This document shows, in pieces, positions 1 to 8,966 of a stretch of DNA of 64,000 nucleotides. The stretch is from Sphingopyxis sp. MSC1_008 (GTDB taxonomy: Bacteria; Pseudomonadota; Alphaproteobacteria; Sphingomonadales; Sphingomonadaceae), in contig NZ_JALPRD010000004.1 in the NCBI RefSeq assembly GCF_023197165.1, positions 248,001 to 312,000 of the forward strand, given 5' to 3'. The stretch's first letter is position 1, and the number at the start of each line of letters is the position of its first letter. Position numbers and translations under genes: made by a program. Below the pieces are notes generated by a model. It saw only the letters and a list, made by a program, of their open reading frames with translations. It did no database searches and was not told the DNA's origin.

Positions 1-196
1 GCAGCGACCCGAACTAACAATCAGCTTTGACTATTAGTTAAGCCACGCTAGTTGCGAAAGCGGCAGATAGCACGATCTGGAGTGACGGTATGCGCGAGAG
101 GCCGATAGAAAAACGTCGAGTCCTTGTCCTCGCTGCACACCGCGCATGGGCTCTCCCGATCGCACGACCGGCCGCAAAATTTCAAAAGGAACCGGC

Positions 197-1258
197 ATGA
201 AATCGATCCGCATGATTGCGACCGCAGGCCTCGCCTTGGCGAGCGCAACCCTGCTTCTGATGGCGCAGCCGACGCGAGCCGAGGCGGCCGATGATGGCGG
301 CGCCGGCCGCGTCGAGCGGTTTCCCTACAGCGGTCCGCCGCCTGCGGCGAGCGCGGTTCCGGCGGACAAGCTGTATGAGTATCAGGTCTATATTCCGCCT
401 ACACACAAACGGTCGAAGAAATGGCCGCTCGTCGTTTATGTTCATGCGTGCGGGACGAGCGCCGATCGGATGCGGCTCGCGGGTGCAATGAGCCCGATCG
501 CCGATTCCGAGGAGTTTCTGGTGATGTATCCGGACAATGGAGCAAACTGCTGGCGCGCCCTCGGAGACGAGCCAACCAGCGTTCATCGCGGAGCCGGCGG
601 CGACGCGGACATCATCGCCTTCATGACCAGGGAGGCGATGGCCAAATATAATGCCGATCCGACGCGGGTCTATATCTTCGGTGCCTCGGGAGGCGGCTTT
701 ATGACTTCGGCGACCGTCGCCGCCTATCCCGACCTCTTCGCCGCGGCCGGCGTTATGGCAGGAGGCGGAACCGCGATGACCGCGGCTTGCATGGGCTTCC
801 CCGAGCGCGACGATCCCGCCTTCGCAAAAACGATGGTCGATCGAATGGGAAAGCATCGGCGTGTCGTGCCGTTCATCTCCTATGGCGGAACCGCTGATCC
901 GCTCGGCGAGAAAAGTCCGGTGGGCGGCTGCGCGCGCCGCGCCTTCGTGCAAACGATGGGCGCCAACAACATCATCAATCCGCTGCAGGGCGGCGGTCGC
1001 TACACGCCCGACCTCGCGGCAACGGTCAACGGACAGGTTCCCGGTGGGCGCAGCTGGGTCAAGCATGTCTGGCGCGACGCCGCTGGCTGCCTGGTCGGCG
1101 AGCGCTGGGTCGTCAATGGCATGGGGCATGATGTTGGCGGCGGACACCCGGAGCATAGCGACGTCAAGGCCCCGAACTCGTCCAAGGCGGCCTGGGAGTT
1201 CTTCAGGCGCTTCCGCAAAACCGACACCGGCGGAACATGCACCGAGTCCCGCAAGTGA
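197..1258 (+). CDS. Secreted PHB-depolymerase-like esterase (LpqC-type alpha/beta hydrolase)
   Basis: The 353-residue protein starts with a Sec signal peptide (about residues 1-30, charged start, hydrophobic core, PTRAEA before the likely cut). A hydrolase core follows with the oxyanion-region stretch VVYVHACGTS and the nucleophile elbow GASGGG, which places the catalytic serine at residue 165. GTADPL and GMGHDV are the likely Asp and His positions. Family members cleave short-chain esters, polyhydroxybutyrate oligomers or feruloyl esters, so the substrate here is open. The ATG at 197 is chosen because it begins the signal peptide; an in-frame ATG at 146 would add a hydrophilic leader. The gene stands alone and converges on an outer-membrane protein gene across a strong hairpin. 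It belongs to the same broad family as the esterase at 40562. Confidence 0.8.
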   Translation: MKSIRMIATAGLALASATLLLMAQPTRAEAADDGGAGRVERFPYSGPPPAASAVPADKLYEYQVYIPPTHKRSKKWPLVVYVHACGTSADRMRLAGAMSPIADSEEFLVMYPDNGANCWRALGDEPTSVHRGAGGDADIIAFMTREAMAKYNADPTRVYIFGASGGGFMTSATVAAYPDLFAAAGVMAGGGTAMTAACMGFPERDDPAFAKTMVDRMGKHRRVVPFISYGGTADPLGEKSPVGGCARRAFVQTMGANNIINPLQGGGRYTPDLAATVNGQVPGGRSWVKHVWRDAAGCLVGERWVVNGMGHDVGGGHPEHSDVKAPNSSKAAWEFFRRFRKTDTGGTCTESRK

Positions 1259-1286
1259 GTGGCTTCATCGGCAATTGCGCGAGAAA

Positions 1287-1313
1287 GGGGGCGAAAGCCG
1301 TGGCTTCGCCCCC
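1287..1313. terminator. Bidirectional hairpin terminator between convergent genes
   Basis: GGGGGCGAA pairs perfectly with TTCGCCCCC nine bases away, and the inner bases AGCC/GGC extend the stem. The hairpin lies midway between the stops of the esterase (plus) and the outer-membrane protein gene (minus). There is no U-tract on either side, so it may act as an attenuating stem rather than a classic intrinsic terminator. Confidence 0.6.
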
Positions 1314-1343
1314 CTCGCATGGTCGTGGTTTCAACGGCAGACG

Positions 1344-1952
1344 TCAGAACCGAAAGCCGCCCGTGGCGACGATCTGGTGCCGCGACGCCGAAACACCGGT
1401 GTTGAAGCCATCAAAGCTGATTTTGCCATAGTCCGAATAACGATATTCGAGGCGAGCGAAGTTGGACACGCCCAAGAGCTCGACGCCTGCGCCGAGGCGA
1501 TAACCGTCAAGCGTATCGCTACCGCTGAAGCTGTCGGAGCCGTCCGCATAGCGAGCCTTCACGCGGACATTGGCATATCCGCCCTTTGCATAGAGAAGGA
1601 CGTTCGAACCGACGCCGAAGCCGACGCGCGCGCCGACATAGAGATCGCGCGAGGCCGAGATCGAGGCTTCGTCACCGGCGACCAGAATGTCGGTCACCGA
1701 CTCCTTGGCGGTCGAATCCGCAAGCTCCGCTTCAATGCCCACGACAGCGTTGCCGAGGTCGAAATCATAGCCCGCAGTGACACCATAAACGAGACCACCC
1801 TTTGATCCGCTTTCACCGTCAAAGCTCAGCTCGACGCTGTCATAGCCGGCGACGAGCCCGACTTTCGCGCCGCCGAGCGACGCACTGTCCTGCGCATAAG
1901 CAGGAATAGAAACAAAACAAGTGGTGAGAGCCACAATAACTGCTTTTTTCAT
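1344..1952 (-). CDS. Small outer-membrane beta-barrel protein
   Basis: The 202-residue protein has a clear signal peptide (MKKAVIVALTTCF, cut after AYA-Q). The rest alternates polar and hydrophobic residues in strand-length blocks with many glycines, and ends in GFRF, the terminal aromatic typical of proteins folded by the BAM complex. Phrases such as YDFDLGNAVVGIEAEL and LEYRYSDYGKI resemble opacity-type and 25-kDa immunogenic outer-membrane proteins with eight-stranded barrels. No catalytic motif is visible, so the role is probably structural or adhesive. A ribosome-binding site (GAAGGAAA) lies before the ATG at 1952. The gene is single and divergent from the efflux operon. Confidence 0.75.
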   Translation of the reverse strand: MKKAVIVALTTCFVSIPAYAQDSASLGGAKVGLVAGYDSVELSFDGESGSKGGLVYGVTAGYDFDLGNAVVGIEAELADSTAKESVTDILVAGDEASISASRDLYVGARVGFGVGSNVLLYAKGGYANVRVKARYADGSDSFSGSDTLDGYRLGAGVELLGVSNFARLEYRYSDYGKISFDGFNTGVSASRHQIVATGGFRF

Positions 1953-2282
1953 TCAAATTTCCTTCAGTGTTTTTGGCGCAAAGCGCAGCGCGCGTTTGAC
2001 GATATTATCAATATAGTCAACATGAGCGGGCGATGGTGACGATATTTCTACGCGGTGTTGCAACTATGTGACAGTGCAACTTGATATTGTGGACATCATT
2101 GTATTAATTTCTGACCTATTATTGATTTCTTTCGAAACTATTTGAAAGTCATGTGCGACTTGATTTGCCGGGAGACGGCCTCAAGACAAGCACGCCGGAT
2201 GCCCCGAGGCGGACCGGGGCATGGGTCCAGAGCGGTTGATCGACATTTCGGATTGTTTCAATTTTGAAATCCTGCCGACAAA
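1953..2282. promoter_or_regulatory. Divergent intergenic region, AT-rich, with two inverted repeats
   Basis: These 330 bases separate the divergent barrel-protein gene and efflux operon and are clearly AT-rich against their surroundings. I see no coding frame worth calling. Two symmetric elements stand out. GTTGCA at 2057-2062 pairs with TGCAAC at 2075-2080, which could be a regulator site. ATGCCCCG at 2199-2206 pairs with CGGGGCAT at 2215-2222 as a stem in the leader of the efflux operon. Promoters for both directions must lie here. Confidence 0.5.
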
Positions 2283-3725
2283 ATGCGTCCCCAAGCCCTG
2301 CGCATGTTTCGGACCAATCCAACGCGGCTCTTCACCCTGTTCGCGGCAAGTGCCGCCCTCGCAGGCTGCGCGGCCGGCCCCGATTTTCGCGCGCCATCGG
2401 CGACCGACCTCAGGCTCCCGTCGGCATTTGACGCTCTCCACGAGACTCAGGGCTCCCCCGCCGAACTCGCAGCCTGGTGGGATGGGTTCGGCGACCCGTT
2501 GCTGAGTAACCTGATCGCTCGCGCGCTTGCGGGCAGCACCGACATCGATGGGGCGAAGGCGCGTCTCCGCGTCGCACGCGCTTCTGCAGCCGGTGCCCGC
2601 GGCGCGCTTTTGCCGAGCCTTGGCGCCTCGGCAACGGGATCGGATGCCGTGGAGGTCAGCGGGGGGAGCCCCGCCGTCGATACATTCCAGGTCGGGCTCG
2701 ACGCCTCTTGGGAGGCGGATCTGTTCGGAGGAGGCCGTCGCGCCGCCGAGGCTGCGGACGCGAGTGCCGCAGCGAGCGAAGCCGGGCTTTTCGACATCCA
2801 GCGGACGATCACCGCCGAAGTCGCGCTGAGCTATATCGAGGCGCGAAGCAGCCAGGCGCTCCTTGCCGTTGCCCGCGCCAATCTCGGCCACCAGGACGAG
2901 ACGCTTCAGATTGCGCAATGGCGCAATCGCGCCGGGCTCGCTAGCGCGCTCGATGTCGACCGCGCGCGATCGCTGCGGGCTCAGACGGCCGCGACGATCC
3001 CCGCCCTGGAGCAGGCCTTTGCAGCGGCGGCCAATCGGATCGCGGTCCTGGCGGGAGAGGCCCCGGGTCCGATCGCGCGCGAACTCGCTGCACCGATGCC
3101 CATTCCGCTCGCCGCCGACCGCGTCGACCCGGGCCTCCCTGCCGAGTTGCTCTGGCGCCGACCCGATATCCGGGCATCGCGCGCGGCGCTCGCCGCCGAA
3201 ACCGCGCGGATCGGCGTTGCCGAAGCGCAGCTCTATCCCTCCCTGCGGCTGTCGGGGTCGCTCAGCAGCTCCGCTTTCACCCTCAGCGATCTCGGAAGCG
3301 CGATCGCGGGGAACATCCTTGGAGGCATCACCGCCCCCATTTTCCAGGGCGGACAGATTCGCGCGCGGATCGCAGGGCAACGTGCCGCAACCGATGCAGC
3401 GCTCGCGGACTATCGCGGCACCGTGCTGCGCGCACTTGAGGATGTCGAGAACGCGTTGCTCGCGCTCGATCGGGCGAAGGCCCGCGAGACAGATTTGGGC
3501 GTGGCTGCCGATGCTGCGCGCTCCGCCGCCGAATATGCGCGGCTCCAGTACCGCACGGGCCTCATCGATTTCGGATCGCTTCTCGACGCCGAGCGCAGCC
3601 TTCTTTCGGCGGAGGACGGTCGGACGAGCGCCCGCGCCGCGCGCGCGAGCGCGCTCGTCCAGTTTTTCAAGGCCATTGGCGGCGGCTGGGCTCCTTTGGA
3701 CATCAACCTCGCGAGGCAAGAATGA
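2283..3725 (+). CDS. Outer-membrane factor lipoprotein, NodT/OprM (TolC-like) family
   Basis: The 480-residue protein is the expected size for an outer-membrane efflux channel. A lipoprotein signal ends in the lipobox LAGC (Cys about residue 23), so the channel is lipid-anchored. Two long coiled-coil halves follow, with the family phrases LWRRPDIRASRAALAAETA and EAQLYPSLRLSGSLSSSA. An in-frame ATG at 2304 would give a shorter signal and is equally possible. It is the first gene of a six-gene operon; its TGA overlaps the adaptor ATG by four bases. It should form the exit duct for the MacAB-type pump encoded next. It might also serve the type I exporter at 19877, which has no TolC of its own nearby, but that is speculation. 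Confidence 0.88.
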   Translation: MRPQALRMFRTNPTRLFTLFAASAALAGCAAGPDFRAPSATDLRLPSAFDALHETQGSPAELAAWWDGFGDPLLSNLIARALAGSTDIDGAKARLRVARASAAGARGALLPSLGASATGSDAVEVSGGSPAVDTFQVGLDASWEADLFGGGRRAAEAADASAAASEAGLFDIQRTITAEVALSYIEARSSQALLAVARANLGHQDETLQIAQWRNRAGLASALDVDRARSLRAQTAATIPALEQAFAAAANRIAVLAGEAPGPIARELAAPMPIPLAADRVDPGLPAELLWRRPDIRASRAALAAETARIGVAEAQLYPSLRLSGSLSSSAFTLSDLGSAIAGNILGGITAPIFQGGQIRARIAGQRAATDAALADYRGTVLRALEDVENALLALDRAKARETDLGVAADAARSAAEYARLQYRTGLIDFGSLLDAERSLLSAEDGRTSARAARASALVQFFKAIGGGWAPLDINLARQE

Positions 3726-5011
3726 ACGATGCGAACAATCAAGTGGAACTGGACGCGTTTCTGGGAGCCAAAGCGGCGGGACGTTATGCCCGTTTCAGGA
3801 AACCGTTGCTTATCGTTCTGGCCGTCCTCGGCACATTGCTGATTGGAGGATTTCTCTTAGGCGGCGATGGCCCGGAAAAAAGCTATGCAACCACTCTCGT
3901 GGCGCGCGGCGATCTGCAGGTCGAGGTTATCGCGACAGGCAATTTGGCACCGACGAACGAAGTGGCGGTCGGCTCGGAACTTTCAGGTCTGATCGAGACG
4001 GTCTTTGTCGATGTGAACGACCGGGTGGTAAAGGGTCAGCCGCTTGCACAGATCGACACGTCGCGCCTTCGCGATGCCCTGGCGAGCAGCAGGGCCGCCG
4101 TTGATCAGGCGGCCGCGGGCGTCGGTCAGGCGCAGGCCACCGTCCGGCAGTCGTCGGCGACGCTGGCGAGGCTTCAGGAGGTTTTCCGGCTGTCGGGCGG
4201 CAAGGTGCCCTCGCGGACCGAGCTCGACAGCGCGGAGGCCGATTCCGCGCGCGCAATCGCAAATCTCAAGGCTGCGCGAGCGCAGCTCGCCGCCGCGCAG
4301 GCGCAAAATTCATCGGACCGGACCAGTCTTGCCAAGGCGACGATCCGCTCGCCGGTCACCGGCGTCGTGCTGGCACGCCAGATCGAGCCCGGGCAGACGG
4401 TCGCCGCATCCTTCAACACGCCGACGCTCTTCAAGATCGCTGAGGATCTCACCTTGATGGAGCTGGAAGTGAAGGTCGATGAGGCCGATGTCGGTCAGGT
4501 TGCCGCCGGTCAGCCGGCGAGCTTCTCCGTCGACGCGTTTCCGGGCAGACGATTTCCAGCATCGATCAAGCGGGTCGATGTCGGCTCAAATGCGTCGGCA
4601 GACGGCCAGGCGGCCGCCGCCGCCGCCGCCTCGGCGGTGGTCTCGTATAATGCCGTGCTGACGGTTGCCAACTTGGACCTGATCTTGCGACCGGGGATGA
4701 CCGCGACGGCAGAGATTACCACCAGCGAGGAGCGCGGCGTCCTCCTTGTCCCCAATGCGACCCTGCGTTTCAAACCATCCGCGAGCGGCGAGGACGAAAA
4801 TTTCTCGATCTTCGGACCTGGAGCGCCCCAGCAGAAGGAGATGAAGATCGCTCGTGGGTCCAAGCAGACGGTTTATCTCCTCGACACGAAAGGCGAACCG
4901 AAGGCCGTGGCGGTGATCGCGGGCGCAAGCAATGGCACACGCACGATCGTGCGCGGCGCGCTCAAGCCGGGTGATCGCGTCATCACGGGCGAACTGGCCG
5001 CGAAGGAGTAG
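3722..5011 (+). CDS. macA: MacA-like periplasmic adaptor (HlyD/RND-type membrane fusion protein)
   Basis: The 429-residue protein has a cytoplasmic N-tail, one membrane helix (about residues 28-46), then a biotinyl-lipoyl-like half motif (GNLAPTNEVAVGSELSG), a long alanine-rich coiled-coil hairpin (about 115-200), the second lipoyl half (ATIRSPVTGVVLARQIEPG) and beta-barrel domains. This layout is that of MacA-type adaptors that bridge an inner-membrane ABC permease and an outer-membrane channel. It overlaps the upstream channel gene by four bases and sits four bases before the ATPase. Its stop region carries the AAGGAG ribosome-binding site for the next gene. An alanine-rich insert (AAAAAAAS, about residue 300) lies in the barrel region. 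The symbol is by family resemblance. Confidence 0.85.
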   Translation: MNDANNQVELDAFLGAKAAGRYARFRKPLLIVLAVLGTLLIGGFLLGGDGPEKSYATTLVARGDLQVEVIATGNLAPTNEVAVGSELSGLIETVFVDVNDRVVKGQPLAQIDTSRLRDALASSRAAVDQAAAGVGQAQATVRQSSATLARLQEVFRLSGGKVPSRTELDSAEADSARAIANLKAARAQLAAAQAQNSSDRTSLAKATIRSPVTGVVLARQIEPGQTVAASFNTPTLFKIAEDLTLMELEVKVDEADVGQVAAGQPASFSVDAFPGRRFPASIKRVDVGSNASADGQAAAAAAASAVVSYNAVLTVANLDLILRPGMTATAEITTSEERGVLLVPNATLRFKPSASGEDENFSIFGPGAPQQKEMKIARGSKQTVYLLDTKGEPKAVAVIAGASNGTRTIVRGALKPGDRVITGELAAKE

Positions 5012-5015
5012 GTTT

Positions 5016-5717
5016 GTGACCGAGCCGTTTATCGAGCTACGCGATATCGTTAAAGTCTATGGCGAAGGCGCCACCGCCTTTCGGGCGCTGCGCGGGATCG
5101 ATCTCGACGTCTCCGCCGGCGACTTCATTGCCGTGATGGGTGCATCAGGTTCGGGCAAGTCGACGACGATGAACATCCTTGGTTGCCTCGACGTCCCGAC
5201 CGGCGGCAGCTTCCGGTTCAAGGGCGTGCATGTCGAGCGGCTGGGCCGCGACCAGCGCGCCCTGCTGCGGAGGCGCTATCTCGGATTCGTGTTTCAGGGG
5301 TTCAACCTGCTTTCGCGAACGACGGCGCTTGAAAATGTCGAACTGCCTCTTCTCTACCGAGGCGAACCGACGAAGGAACGCCACGAGCTTGCGATGGCTG
5401 CGCTCGAGAAGGTCGGCCTCGCCGACTGGCACGACCACACGCCCGCGGAGCTTTCGGGTGGTCAGCAACAGCGCGTCGCGATTGCGCGCGCGATCGTCAC
5501 CCAGCCCGACGTGTTGCTCGCCGACGAACCCACCGGCAATCTCGACAGCCGGCGATCGGTCGAGATCATGGAGCTGCTCGCAGAACTCAACAGCCAGAAT
5601 GGCATCACGATCCTGATGGTCACGCATGAGCCCGACATGGCGGAATTTGCCCATACGCGGGTGCACTTCAAAGACGGCCTTGTTGAGAGCATCGAAGGCA
5701 TGGACCGCCGGCCATGA
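5016..5717 (+). CDS. MacB-type ABC transporter ATP-binding subunit
   Basis: The 233-residue ATPase has all canonical motifs: Walker A GASGSGKST, Q-loop FVFQGFNLL, signature LSGGQQQRVAIARA, Walker B VLLADEPTGNLD and the switch histidine in MVTHEPD. It belongs to the LolD/MacB group of mechanotransmitting ABC proteins, which power export from the periplasm rather than solute import. I choose the GTG at 5016 because AAGGAG lies seven bases upstream and homologues start close to this residue; an in-frame ATG at 4932 would run back into the adaptor gene. In E. coli MacB the ATPase and permease are fused, while here they are separate proteins whose genes overlap by four bases. Confidence 0.9.
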   Translation: MTEPFIELRDIVKVYGEGATAFRALRGIDLDVSAGDFIAVMGASGSGKSTTMNILGCLDVPTGGSFRFKGVHVERLGRDQRALLRRRYLGFVFQGFNLLSRTTALENVELPLLYRGEPTKERHELAMAALEKVGLADWHDHTPAELSGGQQQRVAIARAIVTQPDVLLADEPTGNLDSRRSVEIMELLAELNSQNGITILMVTHEPDMAEFAHTRVHFKDGLVESIEGMDRRP

Positions 5718-6925
5718 TATTCCGCACCACGCTCGTCCTCGCGCTGCGCGAAATCCGGCGCCACCTCCTCCGTTCGTTCCTGACCACGCTTGGCATCATC
5801 ATCGGCGTCTCCGCGGTCGTCACGATGGTGACGCTTGGCAATGGCGCGACCGCATCGGTCGCGGCGCAAATCTCGAGCCTCGGCACCAATCTTCTTTCCA
5901 TCCGTCCCGGTCAGGGCTTCGGCCGCGGCGGCGGCGGGCCGCCGCCGCAACCCTTCGAACTCGCCGATGTCGAGGCGCTGCGGACTCAAATCGCAGGTGT
6001 GACCGCGGTGGCGCCTCAGACCTCGCTCTCGGTCACGGCCATCCATGAAGCGCAAAACTGGTCCACGACGGTCACCGGTTCGACCAACGACTATTTCCAG
6101 GCCTCGAACCTCGCGCTCGCCGCGGGACGCACTTTCAGCGAAGCCGAGGAGGAAGCCGGCAAATCGGTCTGCGTGATCGGCAACACTGTCGCGGTGAATC
6201 TCTTTCGCGACGCGGACCCGCTGGGCCAGTCCATCCGTCTCCGCGATGTCAGCTGTACGATCGTCGGCGTACTCGCGGCCCGCGGCCAGGGCGGCCTCGG
6301 CGCGGACCAGGACGACCAGCTTGTCATGCCGATCAAGACAGTGATGCGCCGGCTCACCGGCAACCGCAATATCGGGGTAATGCAGGTGGCGGTCGACGCG
6401 GCCTATGATAGCAAGGCCGTCAGCGCTGCCGTGACGGCACTGCTGCGCGAGCGGCGCAAGATCGAGGAGAATGCGCCCGACGATTTCAACATCTTCGATT
6501 CGAAGCAGCTTGCCGATACGCTCGCCGGCACGACGCGAACGATGACGGCGCTGCTTGGCGCGGTTGCTGCCGTCAGCCTTCTCGTCGGCGGCATCGGGAT
6601 TATGAATATCATGCTGGTGTCGGTCACCGAACGGACGCGAGAAATCGGAATCCGCCTTGCTATCGGTGCCGTTCAGCGCGAGGTTCTAATGCAGTTTCTC
6701 GTCGAGGCGGTCGCGCTCTCTTGCCTGGGTGGCGTCGTCGGACTTCTGCTGGCATTGGTGGCGACGGCAGCGATCTCGCCGCTGATGGGGATTGGTTTTG
6801 CGGTGGATTACCAGATCAATGCCGTCGCCTTCCTCTTTTCCGCTGCGATCGGCGTGATCTTCGGCTATTTCCCGGCGCGCCGGGCAGCCTCGCTCAATCC
6901 GATCGATGCGCTTCGGCACGAATGA
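5714..6925 (+). CDS. MacB-type ABC permease (FtsX-like)
   Basis: The 403-residue protein has the MacB permease plan. A first membrane helix near residues 20-42 (TTLGIIIGVSAVVTMVTLGNG) is followed by a large periplasmic domain of about 220 residues. Three C-terminal helices of the FtsX fold then include the conserved phrases GGIGIMNIMLVSVTERTREIGIR and FPARRAASLNPIDALRHE. The glycine- and proline-rich stretch near residue 75 (FGRGGGGPPPQPF) is a periplasmic linker common in this group. It pairs with the ATPase just upstream and the adaptor and channel before that. The substrate (macrolide, peptide, lipid or siderophore) cannot be read from sequence. Its stop overlaps the response-regulator start by four bases. 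Confidence 0.9.
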   Translation: MIFRTTLVLALREIRRHLLRSFLTTLGIIIGVSAVVTMVTLGNGATASVAAQISSLGTNLLSIRPGQGFGRGGGGPPPQPFELADVEALRTQIAGVTAVAPQTSLSVTAIHEAQNWSTTVTGSTNDYFQASNLALAAGRTFSEAEEEAGKSVCVIGNTVAVNLFRDADPLGQSIRLRDVSCTIVGVLAARGQGGLGADQDDQLVMPIKTVMRRLTGNRNIGVMQVAVDAAYDSKAVSAAVTALLRERRKIEENAPDDFNIFDSKQLADTLAGTTRTMTALLGAVAAVSLLVGGIGIMNIMLVSVTERTREIGIRLAIGAVQREVLMQFLVEAVALSCLGGVVGLLLALVATAAISPLMGIGFAVDYQINAVAFLFSAAIGVIFGYFPARRAASLNPIDALRHE

Positions 6926-7611
6926 CGACGCCGCGAATCCTCGTTGTCGATGACGATCCCGAGCTCCGCTCGCTGATCGGTAACTTCCTCGCGGGAAACG
7001 GTCTCGACGTGGAAGAGGCCAGCGACGGACCGTCGATGGATTTGGCGCTCTCGCACCGGCGCTTTGATGCGATCATCCTCGATCTGATGATGCCGGGGGA
7101 GGATGGGCTGGCGATCCTTCGCCGCCTGCGCGGTCCGGAACGGCCAAAGATCATCATGCTCTCGGCGATGGGCGAGGATACCGACCGCATCGTCGGCCTC
7201 GAAGTCGGCGCTGACGATTATCTGGCCAAGCCTTGCAACCCACGTGAGTTGCTCGCCCGCGTCCGCGCGGTGCTGCGCCGCAACGACGGCGAACCCGCCA
7301 TGCCAGCCCTTCGCTGCTTCGGTCCTTGGAAGCTCGACATGGTTGAGCGCCGTCTGCAGCGCGGAGACGCCCCGCCGGCCCCGCTCACCGGGGCGGAATT
7401 CCGGCTTCTCATCACCTTCCTCGACCGGCCCCGCCGCGTTCTGACGCGCGATCAGCTTGTCGAACTCGCCATGGGAACGGACAGCGACGTCTTCGACCGG
7501 GCCGTCGACGTCGTCATCAGCCGGTTGCGCAAGAAGCTCGGTCCCGACGACCCGATCCACACGGTGCGTGGCGAGGGCTATCGTTTCGTGCTCAAGGCAG
7601 CCAGGCCATGA
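6922..7611 (+). CDS. OmpR/PhoB-type response regulator
   Basis: The 229-residue protein has a receiver domain with the acidic pocket at residues 10-12 (VVDDDPEL), the phospho-acceptor Asp54 (IILDLMMPGEDG) and Lys103 (YLAKPCNPREL). A winged-helix DNA-binding domain follows, with the typical end DAVDVVISRLRKKLGPDDPIHTVRGEGYRF-like arrangement. The ATG at 6922 overlaps the permease stop as ATGA and gives the canonical start MTTPRILVVDDD. It should be phosphorylated by the histidine kinase encoded next and probably controls the pump operon that contains it. This is a standard feedback layout, though no direct-repeat binding site was identified in the leader. Confidence 0.92.
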   Translation: MTTPRILVVDDDPELRSLIGNFLAGNGLDVEEASDGPSMDLALSHRRFDAIILDLMMPGEDGLAILRRLRGPERPKIIMLSAMGEDTDRIVGLEVGADDYLAKPCNPRELLARVRAVLRRNDGEPAMPALRCFGPWKLDMVERRLQRGDAPPAPLTGAEFRLLITFLDRPRRVLTRDQLVELAMGTDSDVFDRAVDVVISRLRKKLGPDDPIHTVRGEGYRFVLKAARP

Positions 7612-8966
7612 AGTTTTTGCGTTTCCGGGGCCTCTCCCTGTTCGCGCAAACCCTGATCCTGCTTGTCACCACGCTCGTTGCGACGACGGCGCTGCTGATC
7701 ACCCTCATCGTCGTCCTGCCGGAGACCCCGCCCAATTTCGTCGGCATGTCCGACGTCGCCGAGGCATTGGAGCCGGACGTGGCGCCGCACCTCAGCCACT
7801 CGCGCAAAGAGGGTCCGCGGCTCATCATCACCCGCTCCGCGGCGCCCCCGATTGGGGCGGCGGCGATGACGAGCGACCCCGCCCTTGCCGCCGATCTCGC
7901 CCAGCGCCTCGGTGTCCCGGCCGGACAGGTCCGGCTATTCTTTGAGGCTGATGAGGACCGGCAAGTCCCATTCGCCGATCGGTGGCCGGGCGATCTCGTG
8001 CCAAGGATCCGCGGAGAGGCCCTGTTTTTCAACGAGTTCGTTGCGGGTGCCGAGATCGACGGCCGTTGGCTGCATGTGACGCGCGCCACGCAGGAGGGGC
8101 CGGACCCCGGGATCATGCGCCTGATATTGCTTGTCGGCGCGAACTTCACGGTCCTGCTGCCTTTCGCCTGGTTTTTTGCGCGCCGCCTCTCGCGGCCAAT
8201 CCGCCAGTTTGCGGTGGCGGCAGACCGTCTGGGACGTGGCGACGATGCCGCCGCGCTCCCCCTTGAGGGCCCTGCCGAGCTGCGCACCACGGCACAGGCG
8301 GTCAACAATATGCAGGCGCGCATCTCCGCTTTTGTTCGGGAGCGCACGGCCATGATCGGCGCCATAGCACATGACCTGCGCACGCCACTCGCACGCATCG
8401 CCTTTCGGATCGAAAATGCCGACGACGCGTTGCGAACGCCGATTCAGAACGACATCGAGCAGATGCGTGAAATGATCAGTGCGACCTTGTCCTTCGTCAA
8501 GGCTGAAGCGCAGCCCAAGTCGCATGTTCCCGTCGACCTCGGCCTGCTCCTGGCACGGTTGGCGGAGAGCGAGGCCAGCATTGGCCGCAACGTCGCTCTG
8601 TCAGGAAGGCGAACGGCAACGATCGACGGCGACCCGGTTTCGCTGCAGCGGCTTTTCCAGAATCTCGTCGACAATGCGGTCGCCTTCGGCGGTGCGGCCG
8701 AGATCGAACTGCGGCGAGAGGGTGGCGCGGCGCTGATCGAGATTGCCGACCGGGGTCCGGGACTCCCGGAGGACAAGCTCGAGACGGTGTTTGATCCCTT
8801 CGTCCGCATCGAACCATCGCGCAATCGCGCGACGGGCGGCGTCGGCCTCGGATTGACCATCGCGCGGATGATCGCGATCCAGCACGGCGGCAGGCTGACG
8901 CTCGCCAACCGCGAGGGGGGCGGACTGACAGCAACGGTCACGCTCGAAATCGGCACGGCACAATAA
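7608..8966 (+). CDS. Sensor histidine kinase with HAMP domain
   Basis: The 452-residue kinase has two membrane helices (about residues 15-38 and 170-190) flanking a periplasmic sensor of about 130 residues. A HAMP linker (ARRLSRPIRQFAVAADRLGRGD) follows, then the dimerisation domain with the phospho-acceptor His255 (IAHDLRTPLARIAFR). The ATPase domain has an N-box (LFQNLVDNAVAFG), G1 (DRGPGLP) and G2 (GGVGLGLTIARMI). The proline after the HDLRT motif is typical of EnvZ-like kinases. Its start overlaps the regulator stop by four bases, so the pair is translationally coupled to the efflux operon. The sensor domain shows no family I recognise, so the signal is unknown. Confidence 0.92.
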   Translation: MKFLRFRGLSLFAQTLILLVTTLVATTALLITLIVVLPETPPNFVGMSDVAEALEPDVAPHLSHSRKEGPRLIITRSAAPPIGAAAMTSDPALAADLAQRLGVPAGQVRLFFEADEDRQVPFADRWPGDLVPRIRGEALFFNEFVAGAEIDGRWLHVTRATQEGPDPGIMRLILLVGANFTVLLPFAWFFARRLSRPIRQFAVAADRLGRGDDAAALPLEGPAELRTTAQAVNNMQARISAFVRERTAMIGAIAHDLRTPLARIAFRIENADDALRTPIQNDIEQMREMISATLSFVKAEAQPKSHVPVDLGLLLARLAESEASIGRNVALSGRRTATIDGDPVSLQRLFQNLVDNAVAFGGAAEIELRREGGAALIEIADRGPGLPEDKLETVFDPFVRIEPSRNRATGGVGLGLTIARMIAIQHGGRLTLANREGGGLTATVTLEIGTAQ

